Shown in pieces: positions 20,753 through 28,586 of a stretch of DNA of 64,000 bases. The position numbers and the translations under genes were made by a program. Numbering within the stretch: position 1 is the stretch's first letter; the number at the start of each line of letters is the position of its first letter. Source of the stretch: Phenylobacterium sp. (GTDB taxonomy: Bacteria; Pseudomonadota; Alphaproteobacteria; Caulobacterales; Caulobacteraceae); the NCBI RefSeq assembly GCF_013822795.1, contig NZ_PNLB01000022.1, forward strand, positions 1 through 64,000, written 5' to 3'. A model generated the notes under the pieces. It was given only the letters and a program-made list of their open reading frames with translations. It made no database searches and had not been told where the DNA came from.

Positions 20753-22087
20753 ATGCCCGAGACCTTCGACCTCATCGTGAGGGGCGGCGAGGTGGTGAAC
20801 CATGCCGGCCGCGGCCATGCCGACGTCGGCGTTCGCGCCGGCAAGATCGTCGAGATCGGCGACCTGAGCCAGGCCAGCGCCGGCGAAGTGTTCGACGCCA
20901 AGGGCCTGACCGTGCTGCCGGGGGTGATCGACACCCAGGTCCACTTCCGCGAACCTGGCCTGGAGTGGAAGGAAGACCTGGAGACAGGCTCGCGCGCCGC
21001 CGCCATGGGCGGGGTCGTCGCCGTGTTCGAAATGCCGAACACCGAGCCGACCACCACCGACCCCGACGCCCTGGCCGACAAGCTGCATCGCGCGGCCGGC
21101 CGGATGCACACCGACCACGCCTTCTATGTCGGCGGCACCCACGAGAACGCCAAGTTCCTGGGCGAGCTGGAGCGGCTGCCCGGCTGCTGCGGCATCAAGG
21201 TGTTCATGGGCGCCTCGACGGGGAGCCTGCTGGTGCAGGACGACGAGGGCATCGAGCAGGTGCTGCGCCATGTGAACCGCCGCGCGGCGTTCCACTCCGA
21301 GGACGAATACCGGCTGGCCGAACGCCGGCCGCTGGCCCGCACCGGCGACTGGACCAGCCACGAGGAAGTGCGCGACGCCGCCTCGGCGCTGGAGAGCACT
21401 CACCGGCTGGTGCGGATCGCCAAGGCGCTGGGCAAGCGCATCCACGTGCTGCACGTGACCACCCGCGAGGAGATCGAGTTCCTGGCGCTGCACAAGGACG
21501 TGGCCAGCGTCGAGGTCACCCCGCAGCACCTGACGCTGACCGCGCCGGAAGCCTATGAGCGGCTGAAGGGCTACGCCCAGATGAACCCGCCGATCCGCAA
21601 CGCCTATCACCAGGCCGGGCTGTGGCACGGCGTCGCCGCCGGCATCGCCGACGTGCTGGGCTCGGACCACGCGCCGCACACCAAGGACGAGAAGGCCCGG
21701 CCCTATCCGGCCTCGCCGTCGGGCATGCCCGGCGTGCAGACCCTGGTGCCGGTGATGCTGACCCACGTGAACGAGGGCCGGCTGTCGCTGGAGCGCTTCG
21801 TCGACCTGACCAGCCATGGCGCGAACCGGGTGTTCGGCATGGCCGACAAGGGCCGGCTGGCGGTCGGCTACGACGCCGACATCACCGTGGTCGACATGAA
21901 GGCGCGCCGCACCATCAAGCACGAGGACATGTCGACCCGTGTCGGCTGGACCCCGTTCGACGGCTTCGAGGCCAAGGGCTGGCCGACGGCGACGATCATC
22001 CGCGGCACGGTGGTGATGCGCGACGACGAGCTGGTCGCGCCGAGCATCGGCCAGCCGGTGCGGTTCGCCGAGACCCTGGGCGGCTAA
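20753..22087 (+). CDS. pyrC: Dihydroorotase
   Basis: This 444-residue amidohydrolase has the class I dihydroorotase motifs: metal-binding DTQVHFREPG, the carboxylated Lys region GIKVFMGAS, HSEDE, HVLHVTT and the catalytic Asp in GSDHAPH. The reaction interconverts carbamoyl-aspartate and dihydroorotate in pyrimidine synthesis. A close relative is allantoinase, but the HFREPG pattern and the context favour dihydroorotase. It immediately precedes a lipase-like gene. Confidence 0.87.
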   Translation: MPETFDLIVRGGEVVNHAGRGHADVGVRAGKIVEIGDLSQASAGEVFDAKGLTVLPGVIDTQVHFREPGLEWKEDLETGSRAAAMGGVVAVFEMPNTEPTTTDPDALADKLHRAAGRMHTDHAFYVGGTHENAKFLGELERLPGCCGIKVFMGASTGSLLVQDDEGIEQVLRHVNRRAAFHSEDEYRLAERRPLARTGDWTSHEEVRDAASALESTHRLVRIAKALGKRIHVLHVTTREEIEFLALHKDVASVEVTPQHLTLTAPEAYERLKGYAQMNPPIRNAYHQAGLWHGVAAGIADVLGSDHAPHTKDEKARPYPASPSGMPGVQTLVPVMLTHVNEGRLSLERFVDLTSHGANRVFGMADKGRLAVGYDADITVVDMKARRTIKHEDMSTRVGWTPFDGFEAKGWPTATIIRGTVVMRDDELVAPSIGQPVRFAETLGG

Positions 22088-22771
22088 TTGCTGGCGGCGA
22101 TGGTCGCTTCGCTGGCCCTGCCGATGGCGCAACCGGGCGAGTGCGTCGTGTTGATCCACGGCCTGGGGCGTAGCGCCGCCTCGATGGCGCCTATCGGCCG
22201 CTATCTGACCGACCGCGGCTATGCGGTCGTCGCCCGCAGCTACCCCTCGACTCGGCTGAGCATCGAGGCGGCGGCGGCGGGCCTGGACCAGGACATCGAC
22301 CAGTGCCGGCGGCGCGAGGCGACGCGCATCCACTTCGTGACCCACTCGCTCGGCGGCGTGCTGTTGCGGCGCTACTTCCAGGACCACGAGGTGGCCGAGG
22401 CCGGGCGGGCCGTCATGCTGGGGCCGCCCAACGCCGGCAGCGAGGTCGCCGACGAGCTCAAGCACCATTGGTGGTTCAGGCGCGCGCTCGGCCCGGCCGG
22501 TCAGGCGCTGGGCGCGCGCGAGCCGCCCGTCTTCGCGCGGCCGCTGCCGCTGGACGTCGGCGTCATCGCCGGCACGCGGAACTATGAACCCTGGTTCGCC
22601 GGCTGCTTCGAGGGGCGGCCCAACGACGGCAAGGTCAGCGTCGAGAGCACGCGATTGCCGGAAATGGCTGATTTCCTGACCCTGCACGTCGGCCACACCT
22701 TCATGGTCCGCTCCGGGGCGGTGCAGAGCCAGGTCGCCGCTTTCTTGGGCGCCGGCCGCTTCGAGCGCTGA
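22088..22771 (+). CDS. Lipase-like alpha/beta hydrolase
   Basis: This 227-residue protein has the lipase/PGAP1-like motifs VVLIHGLGRS, with the nucleophile elbow THSLGG, and Asp/His candidates near VESTRLPE and HTFMVRS. An N-terminal hydrophobic stretch may be a short signal or anchor. The TTG directly after the pyrC stop gives the longest reading; ATG at 22100 is four codons in. No substrate can be assigned; a phospholipid or ester hydrolase is likely. Confidence 0.77.
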   Translation: MLAAMVASLALPMAQPGECVVLIHGLGRSAASMAPIGRYLTDRGYAVVARSYPSTRLSIEAAAAGLDQDIDQCRRREATRIHFVTHSLGGVLLRRYFQDHEVAEAGRAVMLGPPNAGSEVADELKHHWWFRRALGPAGQALGAREPPVFARPLPLDVGVIAGTRNYEPWFAGCFEGRPNDGKVSVESTRLPEMADFLTLHVGHTFMVRSGAVQSQVAAFLGAGRFER

Positions 22772-22896
22772 GTTCCCGCGCCGGGTGAAGCCGCGGGCGT
22801 CGGGTTCGCGTCTCGGCAATACTTTCACCCCCATACTACTGACAGTGGGAAGTGACCGGCGCACTCGCGCGCCGAAGGCTCGTCGCGGGGGAGTAG

Positions 22897-23964
22897 ATGT
22901 CGCGATCGAACGCCGCCGAGTCGGGCGGCCCGAGTCTGACGCTCGTGCAGCAGCTGGATGCACGGGACTTTCTGCCGCTTGCCCTGCGCCACGGGGCGCT
23001 GAACATCGCCACCCTCGGGCTTTACCGATTTTGGGGCCGGAGCGAGAGCCGCCGGCGGCTGTGGGCGGCCACCGACATGAACGGCGAGCCGTTGGACTAT
23101 GGCGGTCTCGGGGTCGAGCTGATGATCGGCGCGCTCGCCAAGCTGGTGGTCGTCGGCGCGGCGCTGGCCGCCGCGGTGGCGGCGGTCCGGGGATACGGCG
23201 CCTGGGGCGCGCCGGCGGCGCTGGTCGCGGCGGCCAGCGTCACGCTGTTCCTGGGATTCTGCCGCTTCGTCGGCTTCGTCTATCTGGCCACCCGAACGGA
23301 GTGGCGCGGGCAGGTGTTCGAGGTCGACGGCTCGTCGGCGACTTTTGCGCTGGGCGAGTTGCGCGACGCGGCGATCAGCGTGCTGACGCTCGGCTGGTCG
23401 CGGCCAGCGGCCGACCGGCGGCGCGACGCGGCGCTGTGGGGCGGCCTGCGCCACCCGCATCGCCCGGCCGCCTATGACGCGGCGGCTGCGGCGCGCCGTC
23501 CGCTCTACAGCGTCTTCGCCATCGGCTGGTTCGGGACTGTGATGATCGCGCTGTTCGCGGCGGGGGTGCTGCTGGGCCTGGCGGCGGGCCTGGTGCCCAC
23601 GATCGCCATCGGAACGGGGTCGAGCCTGGGCCTGCTGGCGGGGCTGGTCGCGCTGGTGCTGGGCTTATGGCCGCCCCTGGTGCTCGCCTGGGCGCCGTAC
23701 CAGGCTGCGCGGCGCAGCGCGACGGCGGCGGGACTGGGCCTGGCGCTGCCGCTACGCCGGCGGGCCTGGGCGCGGCTGCAGGCGACCAACACCGCGCTGC
23801 GCATCGTCTCGCTGGGGGCGCTGGCGCCCTACGCGGCGGCCCGTGAGAGCGCGTTCGTCTTTTCGCGGCTGGAAGAAGCGCGCCGGCTGTCGAGGCGGAC
23901 GAGAGCGGCGCGGCGGTTGGCGGCCGTGGCGTTCGCGCCCGTGGAGGCCAGGGCGGGGGCCTGA
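22897..23964 (+). CDS. DUF898/YjgN-like membrane protein
   Basis: This 355-residue protein has LNIATLGLYRFWGRSESRRRLW near the N-terminus, the signature of the YjgN/DUF898 family, and about six membrane segments separated by short loops. The function of this family is unknown. A 125-base gap separates it from the preceding lipase-like gene. The start at 22897 (MSRSNAAES) has GGGGGAG upstream. Confidence 0.77.
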   Translation: MSRSNAAESGGPSLTLVQQLDARDFLPLALRHGALNIATLGLYRFWGRSESRRRLWAATDMNGEPLDYGGLGVELMIGALAKLVVVGAALAAAVAAVRGYGAWGAPAALVAAASVTLFLGFCRFVGFVYLATRTEWRGQVFEVDGSSATFALGELRDAAISVLTLGWSRPAADRRRDAALWGGLRHPHRPAAYDAAAAARRPLYSVFAIGWFGTVMIALFAAGVLLGLAAGLVPTIAIGTGSSLGLLAGLVALVLGLWPPLVLAWAPYQAARRSATAAGLGLALPLRRRAWARLQATNTALRIVSLGALAPYAAARESAFVFSRLEEARRLSRRTRAARRLAAVAFAPVEARAGA

Positions 23965-24021
23965 GGCCGCGGCCGATTTGCTTTGATGGGATGACATCCC
24001 CGGCGCTCGCCCGCTAAGGCT

Positions 24022-25800
24022 ATGCGCATCATGGACGCTAGAATCCGCCCCACAGACGCCCCGTTCCGCGACGCGCGCTATGCGCCGACGCAGCTGGACA
24101 TCGAGGAGAGGGGCGGCGGCGAGCTGATCCTGTCCAATCCGACGCCGTTCTCCGGCGACTTCACCACCATGACCCAGGCGCTGGACCGCTGGGCGCGCGA
24201 GGCGCCGGGCCGGGCCTGGTTGGCCGAGCGCTCGGGCGAGGGGTGGCGGCGGACCTCGTTCGGCGAGGCGCGCGAGCAGGTGCGGGCGATCGCCGGGGGC
24301 CTGCGCGAACTGGGCGTGGTCGGGACCCGGCCGCTGCTGATCCTGGCGCGCAACGGGATCGACCACGGGCTGGTCGGCTACGCGGCGATGAGCCAGGGCA
24401 TGCCGATCGCGCCGGTCTCGCCGCAGTATGGGCTGCCGGGCGCGAATCTGACGCGGCTGGCCCATGCGGTCGAGGTGCTCAAACCGGCGGCGGTCTACAC
24501 CGAGGACGCCGGCCTGTTCTCCGAGGCGCTGGAAGCGCCGTTCCTGGCCGGGCTGCCGGTCATCGCTGGCAAGAACGCGCGGCCGGGCGACGTGCCGCTG
24601 GCGCGGCTGCTGAGCGCGGCCGGCGTCGATGCGAGCGCCCAGCCCGACGACCACGCCAAGTATCTGCTGACCTCTGGATCGACCGGCCTGCCCAAGGCGG
24701 TGATCTGCCTGCATCGCGGGATCGCGCTGAACTCCGCGCAGATCGCGGCCTGCTTCGCCGACGACGAGCCGCCGGTGATGGTCAACTCCGCGCCCTGGAG
24801 CCACAGCCTGGGGGCCAATTCGATCCTGCACATGGCGCTGCATCGCGGCGGGACCGTGTATATCGACGCTGGCCAGCCGGTGGCCGGGCGGTTCGCCGAG
24901 ACGGTGCGCAACCTGACCGAGGTGGCGACCACCTATCACAACATGGTCCCGGCCGGCTGGATGCTGCTGGTCGGCGAGCTGGAGCGCGACGAGGCGCTGG
25001 CCAAGACCTTCTTCGAGCAGGTGCGGGTGCTGCAGTACGGCGGCGCGGCGCTGGGCCAGGACACCTGCGACCGCATCCAGGCCGTCGCCCTGGCGACTGT
25101 CGGCGAGAAGATCAGCTTTGCGTCCGGCTATGGCGCGACCGAGACCGGGCCGACCGCCTGCAACGTCCATTGGCGCAACGACCGCATGGGGCTGATCGGC
25201 CTGCCGGTGCCGGGCACGGCGGTCAAGTTGACCCCGTCGGCGGGCAAGCTGGAGTTCCGGGTGAAGGGGCCGCAGGTCTCGCCCGGCTATCTGGGCCGGC
25301 CGGAGCTGTCGGCGCAGAGCTATGACGCCGACGGCTTCTATCTGCTGGGCGACGCGGCGCGGTTCGTCGACGAGGGCAGCCCGCAGGCGGGCCTGGCCTT
25401 CGACGGCCGCATCTCGGAAAACTTCAAGCTGGCCAGCGGCACCTTCGTCACGGTCGGCGACCTGCGGGTGAAGGCGGTCTCGGCGGTGGGCGACGCGGTC
25501 ACCGACGCCGTGGTCTGCGGCGAGGGCAAGGAAGCCGTCGGCCTGCTGTTCTATCCGAACCCGAACATGGACCGCGCGGCGATCGCCGCGGCGGTGCGGG
25601 CCGGGATCGAGCGCTTCAACGCCGGGGCCAAGGGCTCGGGCGGCAAGGTGGCCCGCGCGCTGGTGCTGGACACGCCCCCCGACGCCAACGCCGGCGAGAT
25701 CACCGACAAGGGCTATATCGCCCAGCCCGTCGCCCGCACGCTGCGGGCGGCGCAGGCCGAACGTCTCTTTTCCGATGCTGCTGATGTGATGGTGTTTTGA
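24022..25800 (+). CDS. Acyl-CoA synthetase of the feruloyl-CoA synthase family
   Basis: This protein of about 592 residues is an AMP-forming ligase with the phosphate loop YLLTSGSTGLPKAV, the aryl-binding area and GYGATETGP, and the adenylate motif FDGRISENFKL. The length and the N-terminal extension match feruloyl-CoA synthases, which activate hydroxycinnamic acids with ATP and CoA. The ATG at 24022 follows AAGG; a second ATG is three codons in. The stop overlaps the start of the next gene (TGATG), so the ligase and the ThDP enzyme are coupled. The true acid substrate is not shown by the sequence. Confidence 0.8.
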   Translation: MRIMDARIRPTDAPFRDARYAPTQLDIEERGGGELILSNPTPFSGDFTTMTQALDRWAREAPGRAWLAERSGEGWRRTSFGEAREQVRAIAGGLRELGVVGTRPLLILARNGIDHGLVGYAAMSQGMPIAPVSPQYGLPGANLTRLAHAVEVLKPAAVYTEDAGLFSEALEAPFLAGLPVIAGKNARPGDVPLARLLSAAGVDASAQPDDHAKYLLTSGSTGLPKAVICLHRGIALNSAQIAACFADDEPPVMVNSAPWSHSLGANSILHMALHRGGTVYIDAGQPVAGRFAETVRNLTEVATTYHNMVPAGWMLLVGELERDEALAKTFFEQVRVLQYGGAALGQDTCDRIQAVALATVGEKISFASGYGATETGPTACNVHWRNDRMGLIGLPVPGTAVKLTPSAGKLEFRVKGPQVSPGYLGRPELSAQSYDADGFYLLGDAARFVDEGSPQAGLAFDGRISENFKLASGTFVTVGDLRVKAVSAVGDAVTDAVVCGEGKEAVGLLFYPNPNMDRAAIAAAVRAGIERFNAGAKGSGGKVARALVLDTPPDANAGEITDKGYIAQPVARTLRAAQAERLFSDAADVMVF

Positions 25801-27341
25801 TGAACGGCGCCGACGCCCTGATTACCACCCTCGTCGAAAACGAGGTCACCGCCTGCTTCGCCAATCCCGGCACCAGCGAGATGCAGTTCGTCGCGGCGCT
25901 GGACCGTGAACCGCGGATGCGGCCGGTGCTGTGCCTGTTCGAGGGCGTGGCGACGGGCGCGGCCGACGGCTATGGCCGGATCGCCGAGACCCCGGCCTGC
26001 ACCCTGCTGCACCTGGGCCCCGGCTACGGCAACGGCCTGGCCAACCTGCACAACGCGCGACGCGCCTTCACCCCGATCGTCAACGTGATCGGCGACCACG
26101 CCACCTATCACCGCCAGTACGACGCGCCGCTGAACTCCGACATCCCGACCATCGTCGGCCCCAACTCGCTGTGGGTGAAGTCGGCCGACAGCCCCGACAG
26201 CGTCGCCGAACTGACCGCCGAGGCGGTGACCGCCAGCTATGGCGCGCCGGGCGGGCCGGTCAGCCTGATCCTGCCGGCCGACTCGGCCTGGCTGGAGACC
26301 ACCAAGGGCGCGGTGAAGGCCCCTGTCCCGACGCGCGCGCCGCCAGCCAGCGGCGTGGTCGAGGAGGTCGCCAAGAAGGTCCGCGCCGCCGCCAAGCCGG
26401 TGGTGCTGCTGGGCGGGCAGGGGACCAGCGCCAAGGCCCTGGAGCAGGCCGCGCGCCTGCAGGCGGCGGGCGTGCGGGTGATGGCCGACACCTTCTGCGC
26501 GCGCCAGCCGCGCGGCGCGGGCGTCTTCCAGCCGGCGCGGATGCAGTACTTCGGCGAGGCGGCGCTGGCCGACCTGGAAGGCACAGACCTGATGGTGTTC
26601 GTGGGCACCGTGACCCCGGTGGCGTTCTTCGCCTATCCGGACCGGCCGAGCGTGCTGGTGCCCGAGGGCTGCGAGACCACGACCCTGGCGCAGCGGTCGG
26701 AGGACGCGGTCGCCGGCCTGGCGGCCCTGGCCGACGCCCTGGGCGCGCCGGCGAGCGGCCCGGTCCAGTCCTACAAGGTGGCCGACGCCGCGCCGACCGG
26801 GCCCCTGACCCCGCAGTCGGCGGGTGTGTCGGTGGCCCGCCATCTGCCGGAAGGCGCGATCATCTGCGACGACTCGGTGACCTCGGGCGGCGGCATCGCC
26901 GTGCCCTGCGCGACCGCCAAGGCGCATGACGTGCTGGCCCTGACCGGCGGGGCGATCGGCATCGGCGGGCCGCTGGCCATTGGGGCGGCGGTCGCCGCGC
27001 CCGACCGCAAGATCGTGTCGCTGAACGGCGACGGCTCGGCGATGTACACGGTGCAGAGCCTCTGGACGATGGCGCGCGAGAACCAGGACGTGACGGTGGT
27101 GGTGTTCGCCAATCACTCGTACCGGATCCTCAACATCGAGATGGGCCGCACCGGCTCGGGCAATCCGGGCCCGTCGGCCAGCAAGTTGCTGGACCTGGGC
27201 GATCCCAAGATCGACTGGGTGTCGCTGGCCAAGGGCCTGGGCGTGCCGGCCGTGCGCTGCGAGACGGCCGAGGAGTTCGATGCCGCCTTCGCCAAGGCCA
27301 TGGCCGAGCCCGGCCCGAAGTTCATCGAAGCGGCGATCTAG
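25800..27341 (+). CDS. Thiamine-diphosphate-dependent enzyme (acetolactate synthase / benzoylformate decarboxylase family)
   Basis: This 513-residue protein has the three-domain ThDP layout: FANPGTSEMQF and the catalytic Glu in CLFEGVATGAADGYGR (N-terminal), a central domain with VVLLGGQGTSAKA, and the ThDP-binding GDGSAMYTVQ...FANHSYRI (C-terminal). It lacks the FAD-specific features I would expect in a true acetolactate synthase, so a decarboxylase or carboligase is more likely. It overlaps the acyl-CoA ligase by one base, suggesting a shared aromatic or keto-acid pathway. Substrate unknown. Confidence 0.78.
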   Translation: MNGADALITTLVENEVTACFANPGTSEMQFVAALDREPRMRPVLCLFEGVATGAADGYGRIAETPACTLLHLGPGYGNGLANLHNARRAFTPIVNVIGDHATYHRQYDAPLNSDIPTIVGPNSLWVKSADSPDSVAELTAEAVTASYGAPGGPVSLILPADSAWLETTKGAVKAPVPTRAPPASGVVEEVAKKVRAAAKPVVLLGGQGTSAKALEQAARLQAAGVRVMADTFCARQPRGAGVFQPARMQYFGEAALADLEGTDLMVFVGTVTPVAFFAYPDRPSVLVPEGCETTTLAQRSEDAVAGLAALADALGAPASGPVQSYKVADAAPTGPLTPQSAGVSVARHLPEGAIICDDSVTSGGGIAVPCATAKAHDVLALTGGAIGIGGPLAIGAAVAAPDRKIVSLNGDGSAMYTVQSLWTMARENQDVTVVVFANHSYRILNIEMGRTGSGNPGPSASKLLDLGDPKIDWVSLAKGLGVPAVRCETAEEFDAAFAKAMAEPGPKFIEAAI

Positions 27342-27375
27342 GCGGTCTGGAAGAGCGCCGCTCCGCGGCGCGAAC

Positions 27376-27475
27376 CCCTCACCCAACCTCTCCCCTTGGA
27401 AGGGGAGAGGGGACGTCAGGGCATGGCTCAACTTCTCCCCGCGGGGAGAGGGAGGGTGAGGGGAGGATCCACTCT
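27376..27475. repeat. Two CTCTCCCC/GGGGAGAG inverted repeats
   Basis: Two adjacent hairpin units (CTCTCCCCTTGGAAGGGGAGAG and TTCTCCCCGCGGGGAGA) are joined by about 30 bases and flanked by CCCCTCACCC and GGTGAGGGG. This is one copy of the composite intergenic element found at several places in this window. It fills most of the 205-base gap between the ThDP gene and the copper protein gene. Confidence 0.7.
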
Positions 27476-27546
27476 CACCGAAGCGGGAGTGGGAACCGCG
27501 GCGCGGTCCGCAGGTTGGGGGACATTCCCAACCTCAGGAGGCCGCC

Positions 27547-27960
27547 ATGCACGCCCAGCAGATCATTCCGACGCATCCCCAGGCCGGCGGGCTGACCAAT
27601 GCGGCGCTGATCGCCTGCATCGAGGAATGCTACGACTGCGCCCAGACCTGCACTGCCTGCGCCGACGCCTGCCTGGGCGAGGACAAGGTGGTCAAGCTGA
27701 CCCAGTGTATCCGCTTCTGCCTGGACTGCGCCGACGTCTGCGCGACGACCGGGGCGCTGGCGACGCGGCGCACGGGATCCAACCAGGTGCTGGTCGGCGA
27801 GATGATCGGGCTGTGCGAAGCGGCCTGCCGGCTGTGCGCGCAGGAGTGCGAACGGCACGCCGCGCACATGGAGCATTGCCGGATTTGCGCTGAAGCTTGC
27901 CGCATGTGCGAACAAGCCTGCGCCCAGGCGCGGCAGGAGAACTTCGCCACCCAGCACTGA
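27547..27960 (+). CDS. Four-helix-bundle copper-storage protein (Csp/DUF326 family)
   Basis: This 137-residue protein has 19 cysteines arranged in C-x2-C and C-x3-C steps along four helices, such as CYDCAQTCTACADAC and CRICAEACRMCEQAC. This is the pattern of the Csp copper-storage proteins, where Cys lines the core of a bundle and binds many Cu(I) ions. There is no signal peptide, so it resembles cytosolic Csp3 rather than exported Csp1. The next gene is a small membrane protein 69 bases on. No copper regulator is seen nearby. Confidence 0.87.
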   Translation: MHAQQIIPTHPQAGGLTNAALIACIEECYDCAQTCTACADACLGEDKVVKLTQCIRFCLDCADVCATTGALATRRTGSNQVLVGEMIGLCEAACRLCAQECERHAAHMEHCRICAEACRMCEQACAQARQENFATQH

Positions 27961-28029
27961 GCGGGCCAGGAACCAACCCCTAGATAACGCCGTTCCGGAA
28001 TTGGCTGCGCAGGTTTGCGGGAGTGGACC

Positions 28030-28233
28030 ATGGCTGAAGTTCGTTCGAGCGCGGGAACGCTGCTGGCGAAGTACCTGCTGGGGCTGATCCTGACCGTCAT
28101 TGGGTTGGCGGTCGTGCTCTACGGCGTCTTCAACAGCGCCACGACTACGATGCTGCTGGGCTTCGTCGTCGCGGCGGTGGGGATCTGGCTGGTCGTGCGG
28201 AAGATCGTGGAGCGCAACCGGCCGCCAGCCTGA
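28030..28233 (+). CDS. Small two-helix membrane protein
   Basis: This 67-residue protein has two membrane helices (about 16-35 and 40-55) and a short charged tail. I use the ATG at 28030 rather than the ORF start at 28015. A clear terminator lies right at the stop codon. No domain family is recognised; it might work with the copper protein before it, but only proximity suggests that. Confidence 0.55.
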   Translation: MAEVRSSAGTLLAKYLLGLILTVIGLAVVLYGVFNSATTTMLLGFVVAAVGIWLVVRKIVERNRPPA

Positions 28234-28262
28234 AGCGCCGTACTGCGGCGCTTCACGTTTTT
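28231..28262 (+). terminator. Rho-independent terminator
   Basis: The stem TGAAGCGCCG/CGGCGCTTCA has a loop of five bases and is followed by CGTTTTT. It begins at the stop codon of the small membrane gene and should end that transcript. Confidence 0.8.
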
Positions 28263-28279
28263 CATCACAATCTGAAATA

Positions 28280-28313
28280 TTGCGTCGCACCATTGATTTT
28301 GTGTGCGCCGCAA
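28280..28313 (+). promoter_or_regulatory. Imperfect inverted repeat in front of the 41-aa ORF
   Basis: TTGCGTCGCAC and GTGCGCCGCAA form 11-base arms with one mismatch around a 12-base AT-rich spacer, 31 bases before the start codon of the small ORF. It could be an operator or a 5' leader hairpin. The surrounding sequence is unusually AT-rich for this genome. Confidence 0.45.
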
Positions 28314-28344
28314 CATAGATAGCCTTCAGCATATGGAGGCGATC

Positions 28345-28470
28345 ATGCTGTTTGCCGATTACGAGAACATCGAAGGCCAACTGGCTTTCTATCAAACGGT
28401 CAACGCGTTCGTGACCAAGGCGCTGGCGCATCTGCGCGGCAATGCGGAACACCTGCTTTCGCACGCCTAA
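28345..28470 (+). CDS. Candidate 41-residue small protein
   Basis: This ORF is below the 60-residue limit of the track. ATG at 28345 is preceded by GGAGGCGATC, a near-perfect ribosome site, and gives 41 residues (starting MLFADYENIEGQLAFYQTV, ending HLLSHA). It is flanked by a leader inverted repeat and by a strong terminator 20 bases after its stop, so it looks like a complete one-gene transcription unit. An earlier ATG at 28333 is possible. No homologue is known to me. Confidence 0.6.
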   Translation: MLFADYENIEGQLAFYQTVNAFVTKALAHLRGNAEHLLSHA

Positions 28471-28490
28471 GGCGAACCTGACCCAATGAG

Positions 28491-28524
28491 AAAGGCCCGC
28501 GGAGCGATCCGCGGGCCTTTTCGT
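28491..28524 (+). terminator. Rho-independent terminator of the 41-aa ORF
   Basis: AAAGGCCCGCGG and CCGCGGGCCTTT pair around AGCGAT, followed by TCGTTT. The same AAAGGCCC...GGAGCGATCC...GGGCCTTT core recurs after petC. Confidence 0.85.
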
Positions 28525-28586
28525 TTGGGCGATCGTTTTGCGTCCGGCGGGATGACATCGGCGGGCGGGCCTGACAGAGCTTGGGC

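Noticed and set aside
19712-22963. 1083-codon minus-strand ORF
   Set aside because: Runs antisense across the glycosyltransferase, pyrC and lipase-like genes, all of which have clear motifs on the plus strand. High GC removes stops.
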